This document shows positions 17,597 to 25,417 of a DNA stretch of 64,000 nucleotides, one piece after another (within the stretch, counting starts at the first letter, position 1; the number at the start of each line of letters is the position of its first letter). The notes under the pieces are model-generated. The model was not told the DNA's origin. It saw only the letters and a list, made by a program, of their open reading frames with translations, and did no database searches. The DNA is from Phycisphaerae bacterium (GTDB lineage Bacteria; Planctomycetota; Phycisphaerae; Sedimentisphaerales; Anaerobacaceae), in the NCBI GenBank assembly GCA_021736645.1, contig JAIPFM010000098.1, positions 1 through 64,000 on the forward strand. Direction: 5' to 3'. Made by a program: the position numbers and the translations under genes.

Positions 17597-18803
17597 TCTC
17601 ACGTCTCCTGGGTCTTACACCTGACCATACACGTCGGGCACGCTGTCTTCCTCCATCATCTTTGCACGCTCGGGATTTGGCTGAGAGTAGTCGTCGATGC
17701 TCGGCTCTGAACCGACGACAACGCCTGCGAAGAGGGCTTCCCTGCCTTCGGCCTTGAGCTTGGCAATCTCCTCGCGCAGGACCGGCCCGATGACCTTTGA
17801 GACAATGCGCGTGACCTCGGCCCGCGTTCTCTTGCTCGTAAAGCACATGTTCGGCTCGCGTCCGGTCCTGGCATCGGAAGACATTGTCCACGACCAGATA
17901 GGGTCCGGCATTCGAAAGCTTCATGGCAAAGTCACCGGTCGGATCCAGCACGCGGTTGCCTGTGATGCTGGTGGGCGACCCCCAGGTGTGGCCTGTTTCG
18001 AAATCCAGAAAACAGCGGGACTCGACACTGGTGTTGTTCACCACGGAGAATGCCATGAGATTGGATATGCCGACATCGGCGATACGAGAGCGCAAGAAGA
18101 GGTTATGCCACGCATGCCAGTTGCCCATCACGTTAAAAATGCCCCGCCCACAGTCTTCGAATTGCGAATACCAGACCCAGATGTCCATCGAGTTCCAGTT
18201 CACTGTTTGCACGCCGGTGCCGCAATTCACGAACCGGCACCGGAGCACTTCATTCTCGGCCTGGCCGTTGGTCTTGTCTCCGCCAAAAACAAGTCCATTC
18301 TTCATATTATGGAACACCAGGTCGCTCGTTTCGTTGTACGTCGAAAAGGCCGGCCCATAGCGCAGGCCAGTGCCTGCCTGACCTTTGCCCTCGAACGTCA
18401 TGCGTGAAATCTTGGAGTACCACGCATCCCACCGAAACATGGTGCCGTCGGCCGGCCCGTCCCACAACAAGATCGTATTTGACGGATCCTGGCCAACGAT
18501 GGTCACCCCCTGGCAATCGGTGTGCGCCTGTCGCGTGGTCTGCACGGTGGTTGTAAGCCGATAGGTGCCAGCCGGAATATAGAGGACGCACGCGTTTTTG
18601 TGTTTAGTCAACTCATCCAGGGCCTGCTGCAAGGCCATGGTGTCATCCGCCTTGCCGTCCCCCAAGGCACGGTAATCACGCTTCAGATCCAGCCAACTGG
18701 CGAATGGGCCCACAAATTCGTCCTCGGAAGCTGAAGTCAACTGCCATGTCAAACACACAACAATGGCTGCAACTGTAATGCTCAGTGTGGTATAGCCCCG
18801 CAT
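17532..18803 (-). pseudogene. Truncated secreted pectate-lyase/GH55-like beta-helix gene
   Basis: Starting at ATG 18803 (AGGAG six bases upstream), a signal peptide ('TLSITVAAIVVCLTWQLTSA') leads into a GH55/pectate-lyase-superfamily N-terminus: 'DYRALGDGKADDTMALQQAL' and 'ACVLYIPAGTYRLTTTVQTT'. Beta-helix rungs follow to about residue 310 ('GPYLVVDNVFR', near 17870). After that the frame becomes Arg/Gly/Ala-rich nonsense, while another frame becomes protein-like (see 17615-17865). The helix is therefore cut by a frameshift or deletion junction around 17855-17875 and lacks its C-terminal rungs. Homologues would supply structural or lyase function on acidic glycans, but this copy is probably inactive. 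Confidence 0.65.
17615..17865 (-). pseudogene. Internal fragment of an unidentified protein joined to the beta-helix remnant
   Basis: In a frame shifted from the beta-helix remnant, about 80 codons read as a natural protein: 'NMCFTSKRTRAEVTRIVS', 'PVLREEIAKLKAEGREALF', 'AGVVVGSEPSIDDYS'. The fragment ends at 17615. It has no start, no leader and a very short tail, so it lacks both its N-terminal part and most of its C-terminal part. The '(A)GVVVGSEPSID' phrase resembles a beta-strand plus catalytic-Glu region of a TIM-barrel glycosidase, but I cannot name the family. It was probably placed here by a deletion that fused two adjacent genes. Confidence 0.5.
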
Positions 18804-18838
18804 TGCCATCTCCTGCTTCTCACATTGATTGAACCGCC

Positions 18839-20590
18839 TTACTTCCATTTTCCTTCATCGCTGATGAACTCCGGCTGGGTCTGCTCAATGTTGTCCAGTC
18901 GGCGAAAATCGGAGACCGGCACCAGCGGTGTGATACGGTTTCGATAGTAGTACCTGTCGACGACCTCAAAACCCGGGGGCATATCGCCTTCGATTTCATA
19001 GAGCCGGGCGATGAGTTGGGCCCCTGGTACGAGCCACTGGTAGATTTCCCAGTTGTCCATGCCGGACCAGAGGCGATACTGAGGTCCGTTTTTGCCATTG
19101 GCCGAGAATGTTGTCTCGCTATAACCGCCGGAGAACGGCAGCATGGCGTCGCATTGATGCTCGGCAAAGGTGAGTATCTTCGGCCCCATGCGCTCTCGCA
19201 AGTCGCGCATCAGCTTGACATGCTCCAGGTCGGCCCCGAAGCTATCAAGATAGAAAAGGGTGCAACCCCTGTTGATCATGTTCTGGAACCGCTGCCAGAG
19301 CATGTCGAGGTGTCCCGGGTCATCGGCATTGAGTTGGATGACTTCATCGCTCCGCCAGTCGCGGCGCACCGCCAGGTCAGCAGGCCGGGTGGTGACACCG
19401 AGCTTTAATCCTGCCTCACGAAATCGCTGAACCAGGAGCGGCCAGTGCAGCGCCACTTCAGGCGGAAGCACGTCGAAATCGGGCCGGTACATGGCACCCC
19501 TTGGATCATCACCACCCTGTCCCCACAGGATCACACCCTGCCCGCCAGTAGACTTCAACCTGGGTATGAGCGTTCGACAAAAGGATTCGACGCCTTCGCC
19601 AAGATCGATGCGACGATGACCTCCGTGAAAACCGTACGGATTGGTGGATGACACGGCCTGCTGGCTGTGGTTCATGTAATCCGAGGCGATCCAGCGGTCG
19701 TCGGCCTGGTATTGAACGGCGCCGAACGTGGCCTGAAAATGTTCGCGATAAGGCGCCAGCAGATGTTTCCAGAGGCGATTCGAACTGACGCGGACACGAA
19801 GATCGATGGTTGCAGCCCCGCGTGCCGGAACCGGCGTCCCCGCAAAGTACATCAACCGGCGATCCGGAGAGTTCTCTCGCTGGTCCGCAGCCCAGCTTGA
19901 GTAATCCCACAGGATCAGGCTTCGAGTCCAGCCGATCTTCCAGGGCGAGACCCCCACACCAATAGAATCATCAGCAGCGTAGCTTCCCCCTATCTTCGAC
20001 CAGAAGCTCGGATGGCACAGTCCCAGTCCATGGGCCTGGAAGTAGCTGATATGCTGGACCTGCATCAATCCTTCCGGCGGGCGATCGAAATGGAAAACCA
20101 GCCCGGAGAAGCCCACGACGTTGATCGGCTCTGATGCGTGATGATTCTCAATGCGGGACGAGATCGTGACATCCTCGCCATCGAAGGTATAGTCAACAAC
20201 ACATGCCACATCCCCGCCCGCATGACGTACACGCACAAGATTGGCGGCAAGGACTTCCAGCGATTTACTGGCCACAGGCGCCGTCTTGACGAGCCCTGAG
20301 CCGGACTCCTTGAACCAGTGTTCCGCGTTGAAAACGGACCAGCCGCCTGAAGCCAGCTCTCTCTGTCCGATACGTATCGACGATAGCCCCTCTGTGGTCA
20401 CGTGGAAACTGATGCCATCCGAGGTCTTGTAGATAAAGGTATCCGGTTGGCCGCCAGTCCGCCTGTTCTCAGGTGCCGAAGACGCTTCTGCGAGAGGTTC
20501 TGTGACAGGCACGGCACTCAACGCCGGGCAGAGGAAAGTCGAAGACACGACCGCCCACAATACGGCAATGGTCATTGGCCTAGAACCCAT
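18839..20590 (-). CDS. Secreted TIM-barrel glycoside hydrolase-like protein (GH36/GH31-like style, family uncertain)
   Basis: The open frame extends up to 20815, but the likely native start is ATG 20575 ('MTIAVLW'); the ATG at 20590 lies inside repeat element B. The product is about 580 residues with signal peptide 'TIAVLWAVVSSTFLCPALSA'. Residues 25-300 are a beta-sandwich ('YKTSDGISFHVTTEGLSSIR'). Residues 310-560 look like a TIM barrel: 'DDRWIASDYMNHSQQA', 'GGQGVILWGQGGDD' and 'GCTLFYLDSFGADLEH', where the Asp after 'LFYL' resembles a retaining-glycosidase nucleophile as in GH31/GH36. Family and substrate are not certain. It lies just upstream of the truncated beta-helix gene and may once have shared its operon. 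Confidence 0.72.
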   Translation of the reverse strand: MGSRPMTIAVLWAVVSSTFLCPALSAVPVTEPLAEASSAPENRRTGGQPDTFIYKTSDGISFHVTTEGLSSIRIGQRELASGGWSVFNAEHWFKESGSGLVKTAPVASKSLEVLAANLVRVRHAGGDVACVVDYTFDGEDVTISSRIENHHASEPINVVGFSGLVFHFDRPPEGLMQVQHISYFQAHGLGLCHPSFWSKIGGSYAADDSIGVGVSPWKIGWTRSLILWDYSSWAADQRENSPDRRLMYFAGTPVPARGAATIDLRVRVSSNRLWKHLLAPYREHFQATFGAVQYQADDRWIASDYMNHSQQAVSSTNPYGFHGGHRRIDLGEGVESFCRTLIPRLKSTGGQGVILWGQGGDDPRGAMYRPDFDVLPPEVALHWPLLVQRFREAGLKLGVTTRPADLAVRRDWRSDEVIQLNADDPGHLDMLWQRFQNMINRGCTLFYLDSFGADLEHVKLMRDLRERMGPKILTFAEHQCDAMLPFSGGYSETTFSANGKNGPQYRLWSGMDNWEIYQWLVPGAQLIARLYEIEGDMPPGFEVVDRYYYRNRITPLVPVSDFRRLDNIEQTQPEFISDEGKWK

Positions 20591-20757
20591 TTCAAAACTT
20601 CTTTCGGCTGCAATCGGCTGCAAAGCCCGTGGGACGGCGTTGTCGGCGAAAACGGTTCTCGATCCCCTGGGGACCTCCGAGCCCTTTTCATCTCCGGCCT
20701 TGCCCACGGACTTCTCGCTCGATCTCGCTTCAAAATCAGTTTTGAAATGGGCTCTAG
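20580..20757 (-). repeat. Repeat element B: 178-bp terminal-inverted-repeat element between Shine-Dalgarno and start codon
   Basis: The ends are 20-bp inverted repeats with 19 matches: 20580-20599 is ctagaacccatttcaaaact and 20738-20757 is its reverse complement. Each end closes with CTAG. On the minus strand the core has ggcaaggccgg, then ggtccccaggggatcga, echoing elements A and C. The element lies between AAGGAG (20773-20768) and the signal-peptide ATG at 20575. Its minus frame is open, so translation from 20590, or from further upstream, would read through it. No encoded protein of its own is recognised. Confidence 0.75.
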
Positions 20758-21042
20758 ACAAATCTATCTCCTTACCTTTCCAGCCTGTGTTTTGGATGAA
20801 CGGCGTGCGTTTCACCCGATTTGAGTGTTATCCTGTCATACCCTTCTAGCACATACACAGCGGGAATGCAAGTTGCCTGTGGCAGCGCCGAGGCTGTATT
20901 CCCACCTCATATGATACCCGCTTGAATAAGCCTCGCTCATCATCATAACGCTTGCATTGCTGCCAGGCCTGTGGCATGATATGGCAGGACCACTATCCGA
21001 TGGATCCTGGGGGATATCCGTGTCAATGGTAGGAGTCAACGT

Positions 21043-21267
21043 ATGAGTATTCGGCTTGATATAAACCGTCGTCAGTTTCTCCAGACCGCTGCGATCGCCG
21101 CGTGAATTGAGGCTCATGAACCAACCGAAGTCACGTTCGTTCCGCCGGCCGGCATCGATATTGTCGACCCATGGCACGTGCATTTTAACGAGACAGGCGG
21201 GCTCAGTGGCAGGGTAAATGGTAAGCCGCCGGCCACGGCACTCAAACTCGAAATCCAATATCAATAG
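21043..21267 (+). pseudogene. Remnant of a Tat-exported protein: leader, in-frame TGA, short tail
   Basis: AGGAG (21031-21035) precedes ATG 21043, which opens a 20-residue twin-arginine leader containing N-R-R-Q-F-L-Q-T-A-A. It ends at TGA 21103-21105. The same frame stays open afterwards for about 53 codons ('EPTEVTFVPPAGIDIVDPWH', later 'ATALKLEIQY') to TAG 21265-21267. The simplest reading is a gene whose middle was deleted and whose junction or tail acquired a stop. The original family is not recognisable. It lies directly upstream of the GTG-started gene at 21290. Confidence 0.5.
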
Positions 21268-21289
21268 GCGTATTTATACAGGAGGCCCT

Positions 21290-24200
21290 GTGAAATTCAA
21301 AACACTGATCTGTTTTATCACCGTCCAAGTCTTTGTCTGCAAAGGTGTACTGCTGGGTGCGGCGTCCACAACGGGTAACGCAGGTGACGCCGTTGCATCG
21401 TGGTCCTGGCAGGAACCACAGGCCAAGGTCGTGGAGACAGGCGACCTGCAATGGGCCCCGAAACCCTTTGAGTTTCAGGCAGGTGAGTCGATCCGCTATA
21501 TAGACTTTAAGTCCGGCAAGGATACCAGTGATGGTCTGTCAAAAGACACGCCCTGGAAGCATCACCCCTGGGATCCAGACGCCGGTGGCCAGGCAGCTGT
21601 GTGCCAGGGGGTACATACCTATGTGTTCAAGCAGGGCGTGGTCTATCGCGGTCAGATGGAGGCCAATGAGTCCGGCACCGCCGAGACTCCCATCCTCCTG
21701 ACGCGGGATCCGTCCTGGGGCGAGGGACCGGCTGTCATCTGCGGTTCCGAGACCGTGACAGGGTGGACCCAGGGTACTGACAACACCCTCATCCCGGACC
21801 CGGACAAGGTCTGGTACACGGATCTCGACTGGGCACCTCGAAATGTCTGGAGGGTCGGCGAGGACAGTACTGTCACTCGCATGGCCCTGGCACGCACGCC
21901 AAACTGGACGATCACGGACCAGGACGACATCAAAAGCCAGTGGTGGAGCTGGAAGAATCCGGACAAACCGTTTGACAACTATGCCCAGATCAACGGTCAG
22001 CAGCGCCACATGGGGTTCGATAAGGACCACATCAACATGACCAGGTCGGAGGATTACTACAAGGGCGCCATTGTCTGGACCACCAAGGGCTGGGTCATGG
22101 GCAGTCCGTTCCCTGCCAGGGTCCTGGCTGTGGATCGTGACAAGGGGTCCCTGACCTTTCCCGGGCAGTGGGGCGGCGGACCGTCCTACAAGATCATCCG
22201 CGGATGCCGCTACTATCTGGAAGACAAGCCCCAGTACCTGGACAGTCCCGGCGAATTCTGGTTCGACAAGAAGGGCAGCGGCGGGCGCCTGTATCTCCGC
22301 CTGCCTGATGACCAAAACCCCAACCAGGCCCACATCGAGGTGGCCAAACGCATTCGCATGATCGACAGTCGTGGCATGAGCCACGTGCACGTCAGCGGCC
22401 TGACCTTCCGCTTCACCAATGTCTACTGGAACCTGCTTGCAGCGCCCTACTGGGTCTCGCACGAGAGCCTGGACGCGGAACCCGGGTGCGTACGTCTGCT
22501 TGGCAGCGGCACGGATATTCAAGTCACGAACTGTACCTTCGAACATGTTCACCGGGGCGTGCGCATGAAGGCCATGGGCCCACAGGACGCCGTTGACCAG
22601 GTGGCGGTGAACGACAATGTGTTTACCTACAACGACTATGGGGCTGTGGATCTGGCCGACGGTACTGTCTACAATACACTGGATCCCCCCATGGGTCGGC
22701 TTTATGACGTGTGCGTGATGAGAAATATGTTCGACCACATCGGCCTGCGTCCCGACCTGTTTGGCCAGGGTGAGGCCGTGGAGATTGCCTACGCCCAGAC
22801 CGTCGAGGTGGCAGGCAACATATTCGACCGTGTGTGTGCCCAGGGCATTGACGTGCATGGCGCAAAGCAGAACCGCGCAGCCACAGACCGACCCTTTACT
22901 CGCATTCTCATCCACCACAACAAGGCCGTGGACACACTGCTGAACGTCGATGACTTTGGCGGTATCGAGACCTGGCAGGGCGGGCCTGCCTATGTGTACA
23001 ACAACATCTCGGGCAACCCGGGCGGCTACCGCAACTGGGACCATGTGCTGAGTCCGGACACGGAAGACCGCTTCGGCCACGCCTATTACCTGGACGGGGC
23101 CTTTAAAAACTACTATTTCAACAACATCGCCTGGGGCAAGTCCAAGGGCCCGTCCGGTGCACTGGCCAATACCTCGGCCTTCCAGCAGATCATCAGTTAC
23201 GAGAACACGTTTTTTAACAACACCCTCTACAACTTCGTGCGCGGTTCGCGTCGCCAGGCGCCCCAGGCCGGACGCGTCAAGTTCCTGGGCAATATCTGGC
23301 AGAGCATGGGCCTGCGTGTGTTCCGCGATGCAGACCCTGCACGGACCGCTGCGGCCGGCAACGAAGCGGACGCAGGACCGCAGCGCAGCGAGTTCGCCAT
23401 TGACACGGATGCATACGCACGTAATGTGTTCTACGACATTGGCGAGCAATTTGGTGTGTTTGAACCTTCCGGACGTTGGCACAAGACGCTCCAGGCATTC
23501 CAGCAAACCCTGGAAACCTACGGACCCATGGCGGCAAGCGTGGGTGTCATGGCTGAGCAGTCGCCTTTGCGTGATCCTGCGGCCCATGACTTTCGTCCGT
23601 CAGCCAACTCGGCAGCTCGTCACCTGGGCGCCAGGGTCTTTGTGCCGTGGAGCCTGTACAAGACAGTGGCAGAATGGAACTTCACCCCCATCTCGGGCGA
23701 TCCCACGCGTATCCTGGACGAACACTGGTGCATGTCTCCCTACTACACAGTGCGGGACGACTACTACAAATGGCCCACATATCCACTCCGGGGCGTCAAT
23801 GTCACCTTACTGGATTATCAAAACGGTCCCCTGGAGAACTGGACCACGGGCGCCCTGCGTTTCAACGGACGTGACCAGTACGCTGTCCTCACCAATGAAG
23901 ACATAAATCAGTTGGTCAGCGATCAGACCCGTCATGTCACGTCACAGTGGTTGACCGCGACTTTTCCGGCATCCATGCAGCCGGGTGGGAAGTACCAAGT
24001 CAAGCTGGTTTTGCATGACGTGAAGAACGGACTGAAATTACGGGCAGACCTGAACTGGCTCAAAAAGGACGGCGCTTTCGGTGGCAGTAACACCTGGGGC
24101 GGTCCAGCCCAGGACATCAATGGCTCCGGGCCCTATACCTTCACTTTTAATCCCGTGGACAAACCCGATCTGGGCAGTTTCGCTCTGACGGTTTATGTCT

Positions 24201-24868
24201 CACCTACCGGCGATTGGAATGATCATGTCCTTGTCGCCACCGAGGGTATTGCCGTGAGCCACGCCAACACAATACATGCCCTCACGACAGGCCAAGACCG
24301 TATCGATGAAGACTTGAGCACCCCGGAGATCCGCACCTCAAACTTCCTGATCGAGGCGTATTTTCAGACCCTGCAAGGACAGACGGACGCCATGCTGATC
24401 CGCAAGATGGATGACGCGGCCGGCTTTGCCTTGAATGTCAACGAGGCCGGAGGCGTGACCCTGATGGCCCGGGCAGCAGGCATCAAGGCGAGCCTGGCCA
24501 GTGTGAATGGGGTGAACGATGGCCAATGGCATCACGTTATTGCAGAGGCCGATCGAAAGGCAGGGACCTTCACAATCTACCTGGATGGCAGGCAGAATGT
24601 CAGCGGTCCCGGCCTCAGCCCGGAGGCCTCGCTCGCCAATGATGCGGATCTTTATGTGGCCGGTACACCCCAGGGACACGATTTGAATGGCGTCATCGAG
24701 TTTATACGAATCGCACACGGTACACTGGCTGACGCCAGGACCACGATCGAGGAGCTTTACGCCTGGCAGTTTGACGGGCCGTGTCTCAGGGACTTTGCAG
24801 GGCAGATGCGTCCTGAAGACGGCGGTTGCGCCGGTGCCATAAACGCCACCTCTAAAGGCGATAGGTAG
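21290..24868 (+). CDS. Large secreted right-handed beta-helix protein with C-terminal LamG domain
   Basis: The start is GTG 21290, set by AGGAGG just upstream; the product has 1192 residues and a signal peptide 'KFKTLICFITVQVFVCKGVL'. Residues about 65-330 form the N-terminal cap ('IDFKSGKDTSDGLSKDTPWK', 'GVVYRGQMEANESGTAETPI'). Rungs of a parallel beta-helix run to about 655 ('VHVSGLTFRFTNVYWN', 'VTNCTFEHVHRGVRMKA'). A beta-sandwich follows at about 870-1000. A LamG domain occupies about 1014-1155 ('NDGQWHHVIAEADRKAGTF', then 'IEFIRIAHGTLADA'). Similar proteins act as polysaccharide lyases or epimerases on uronate polymers, but I see no assignable active site. It is read alone, downstream of the Tat remnant, with a decayed esterase 3' of it. 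Confidence 0.82.
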   Translation: MKFKTLICFITVQVFVCKGVLLGAASTTGNAGDAVASWSWQEPQAKVVETGDLQWAPKPFEFQAGESIRYIDFKSGKDTSDGLSKDTPWKHHPWDPDAGGQAAVCQGVHTYVFKQGVVYRGQMEANESGTAETPILLTRDPSWGEGPAVICGSETVTGWTQGTDNTLIPDPDKVWYTDLDWAPRNVWRVGEDSTVTRMALARTPNWTITDQDDIKSQWWSWKNPDKPFDNYAQINGQQRHMGFDKDHINMTRSEDYYKGAIVWTTKGWVMGSPFPARVLAVDRDKGSLTFPGQWGGGPSYKIIRGCRYYLEDKPQYLDSPGEFWFDKKGSGGRLYLRLPDDQNPNQAHIEVAKRIRMIDSRGMSHVHVSGLTFRFTNVYWNLLAAPYWVSHESLDAEPGCVRLLGSGTDIQVTNCTFEHVHRGVRMKAMGPQDAVDQVAVNDNVFTYNDYGAVDLADGTVYNTLDPPMGRLYDVCVMRNMFDHIGLRPDLFGQGEAVEIAYAQTVEVAGNIFDRVCAQGIDVHGAKQNRAATDRPFTRILIHHNKAVDTLLNVDDFGGIETWQGGPAYVYNNISGNPGGYRNWDHVLSPDTEDRFGHAYYLDGAFKNYYFNNIAWGKSKGPSGALANTSAFQQIISYENTFFNNTLYNFVRGSRRQAPQAGRVKFLGNIWQSMGLRVFRDADPARTAAAGNEADAGPQRSEFAIDTDAYARNVFYDIGEQFGVFEPSGRWHKTLQAFQQTLETYGPMAASVGVMAEQSPLRDPAAHDFRPSANSAARHLGARVFVPWSLYKTVAEWNFTPISGDPTRILDEHWCMSPYYTVRDDYYKWPTYPLRGVNVTLLDYQNGPLENWTTGALRFNGRDQYAVLTNEDINQLVSDQTRHVTSQWLTATFPASMQPGGKYQVKLVLHDVKNGLKLRADLNWLKKDGAFGGSNTWGGPAQDINGSGPYTFTFNPVDKPDLGSFALTVYVSPTGDWNDHVLVATEGIAVSHANTIHALTTGQDRIDEDLSTPEIRTSNFLIEAYFQTLQGQTDAMLIRKMDDAAGFALNVNEAGGVTLMARAAGIKASLASVNGVNDGQWHHVIAEADRKAGTFTIYLDGRQNVSGPGLSPEASLANDADLYVAGTPQGHDLNGVIEFIRIAHGTLADARTTIEELYAWQFDGPCLRDFAGQMRPEDGGCAGAINATSKGDR

Positions 24869-24985
24869 GTCATCAAACCATCAGAATTAACCCGTAGACA
24901 GTCACCTGTCGCTCGGGTATCGTGCTTCGATGATGGGCAGGACCAGAAATCACGACAGGGTCTCTGTGGTACGCTGCCTGCGGCT

Positions 24986-25258
24986 GTGCGCTGGAAGGAT
25001 AAAGAAAAAATCGCCCCCAGCTTGCGTATCCCGGTGGGGACGCCTCCGATCTTCCTCGCGCATGGGGGGGACGATATCATCAGTCCGCCTGAGCACAGCG
25101 TCTTGATGTACCTTGCACCGAAGAAGGCCAATGTCCTGGCAGAGCTGCACATTTACGCCACGGCCGCCCACGACTTCGGCGTGCGCCCGAGCGACCATCC
25201 CTGTGCCGCCTGGCTGCGCTATCAGGGCTTCCTCAAGCGACCACCGCAAATGCGCTGA
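24986..25258 (+). pseudogene. C-terminal fragment of an alpha/beta hydrolase (esterase/lipase type)
   Basis: About 90 codons encode the last strands of an alpha/beta hydrolase: 'PPIFLAHGGDDIISPPEHSV' carries the strand-7 Asp and 'LHIYATAAHDFGVRPSDHP' the catalytic His, in the spacing seen in acetyl-xylan-esterase-like and dienelactone-hydrolase-like enzymes. The N-terminal half, including the oxyanion HG and nucleophile GxSxG, is absent. Open sequence upstream to 24869 has no recognisable similarity and no ribosome-binding site. This is a remnant of a carbohydrate esterase. An assembly error would be the alternative explanation. Confidence 0.6.
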
Positions 25259-25417
25259 ATGGGAGGACGCCAGACCTTATCTTGAAACTCAGCCGTTCTG
25301 AAAGCCGGACATATTGGCATTGCAGTCCCTCATGTGGTACGATTGAGAACGTGTCACGCAGTAACACAGGGAATGAAGTTAAATGGGAAATGTCAGATGA
25401 GTCGTAAAGGATTTGCC

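Noticed and set aside
21103-21105. TGA read as selenocysteine in the Tat-leader remnant
   Set aside because: No selenoprotein family, no SECIS-like structure recognised, and the context is full of decayed genes.
20836-21264. A 142-codon minus-strand frame between the hydrolase and beta-helix genes
   Set aside because: It is the antisense of the Tat-leader remnant, which has a ribosome-binding site and leader; the minus frame has no motifs.
21539-23587. A 682-codon minus-strand frame opposite the large beta-helix/LamG gene
   Set aside because: The composition is typical of an antisense shadow (Val/His/Gly/Ala-rich) and it has no recognisable domain or leader.
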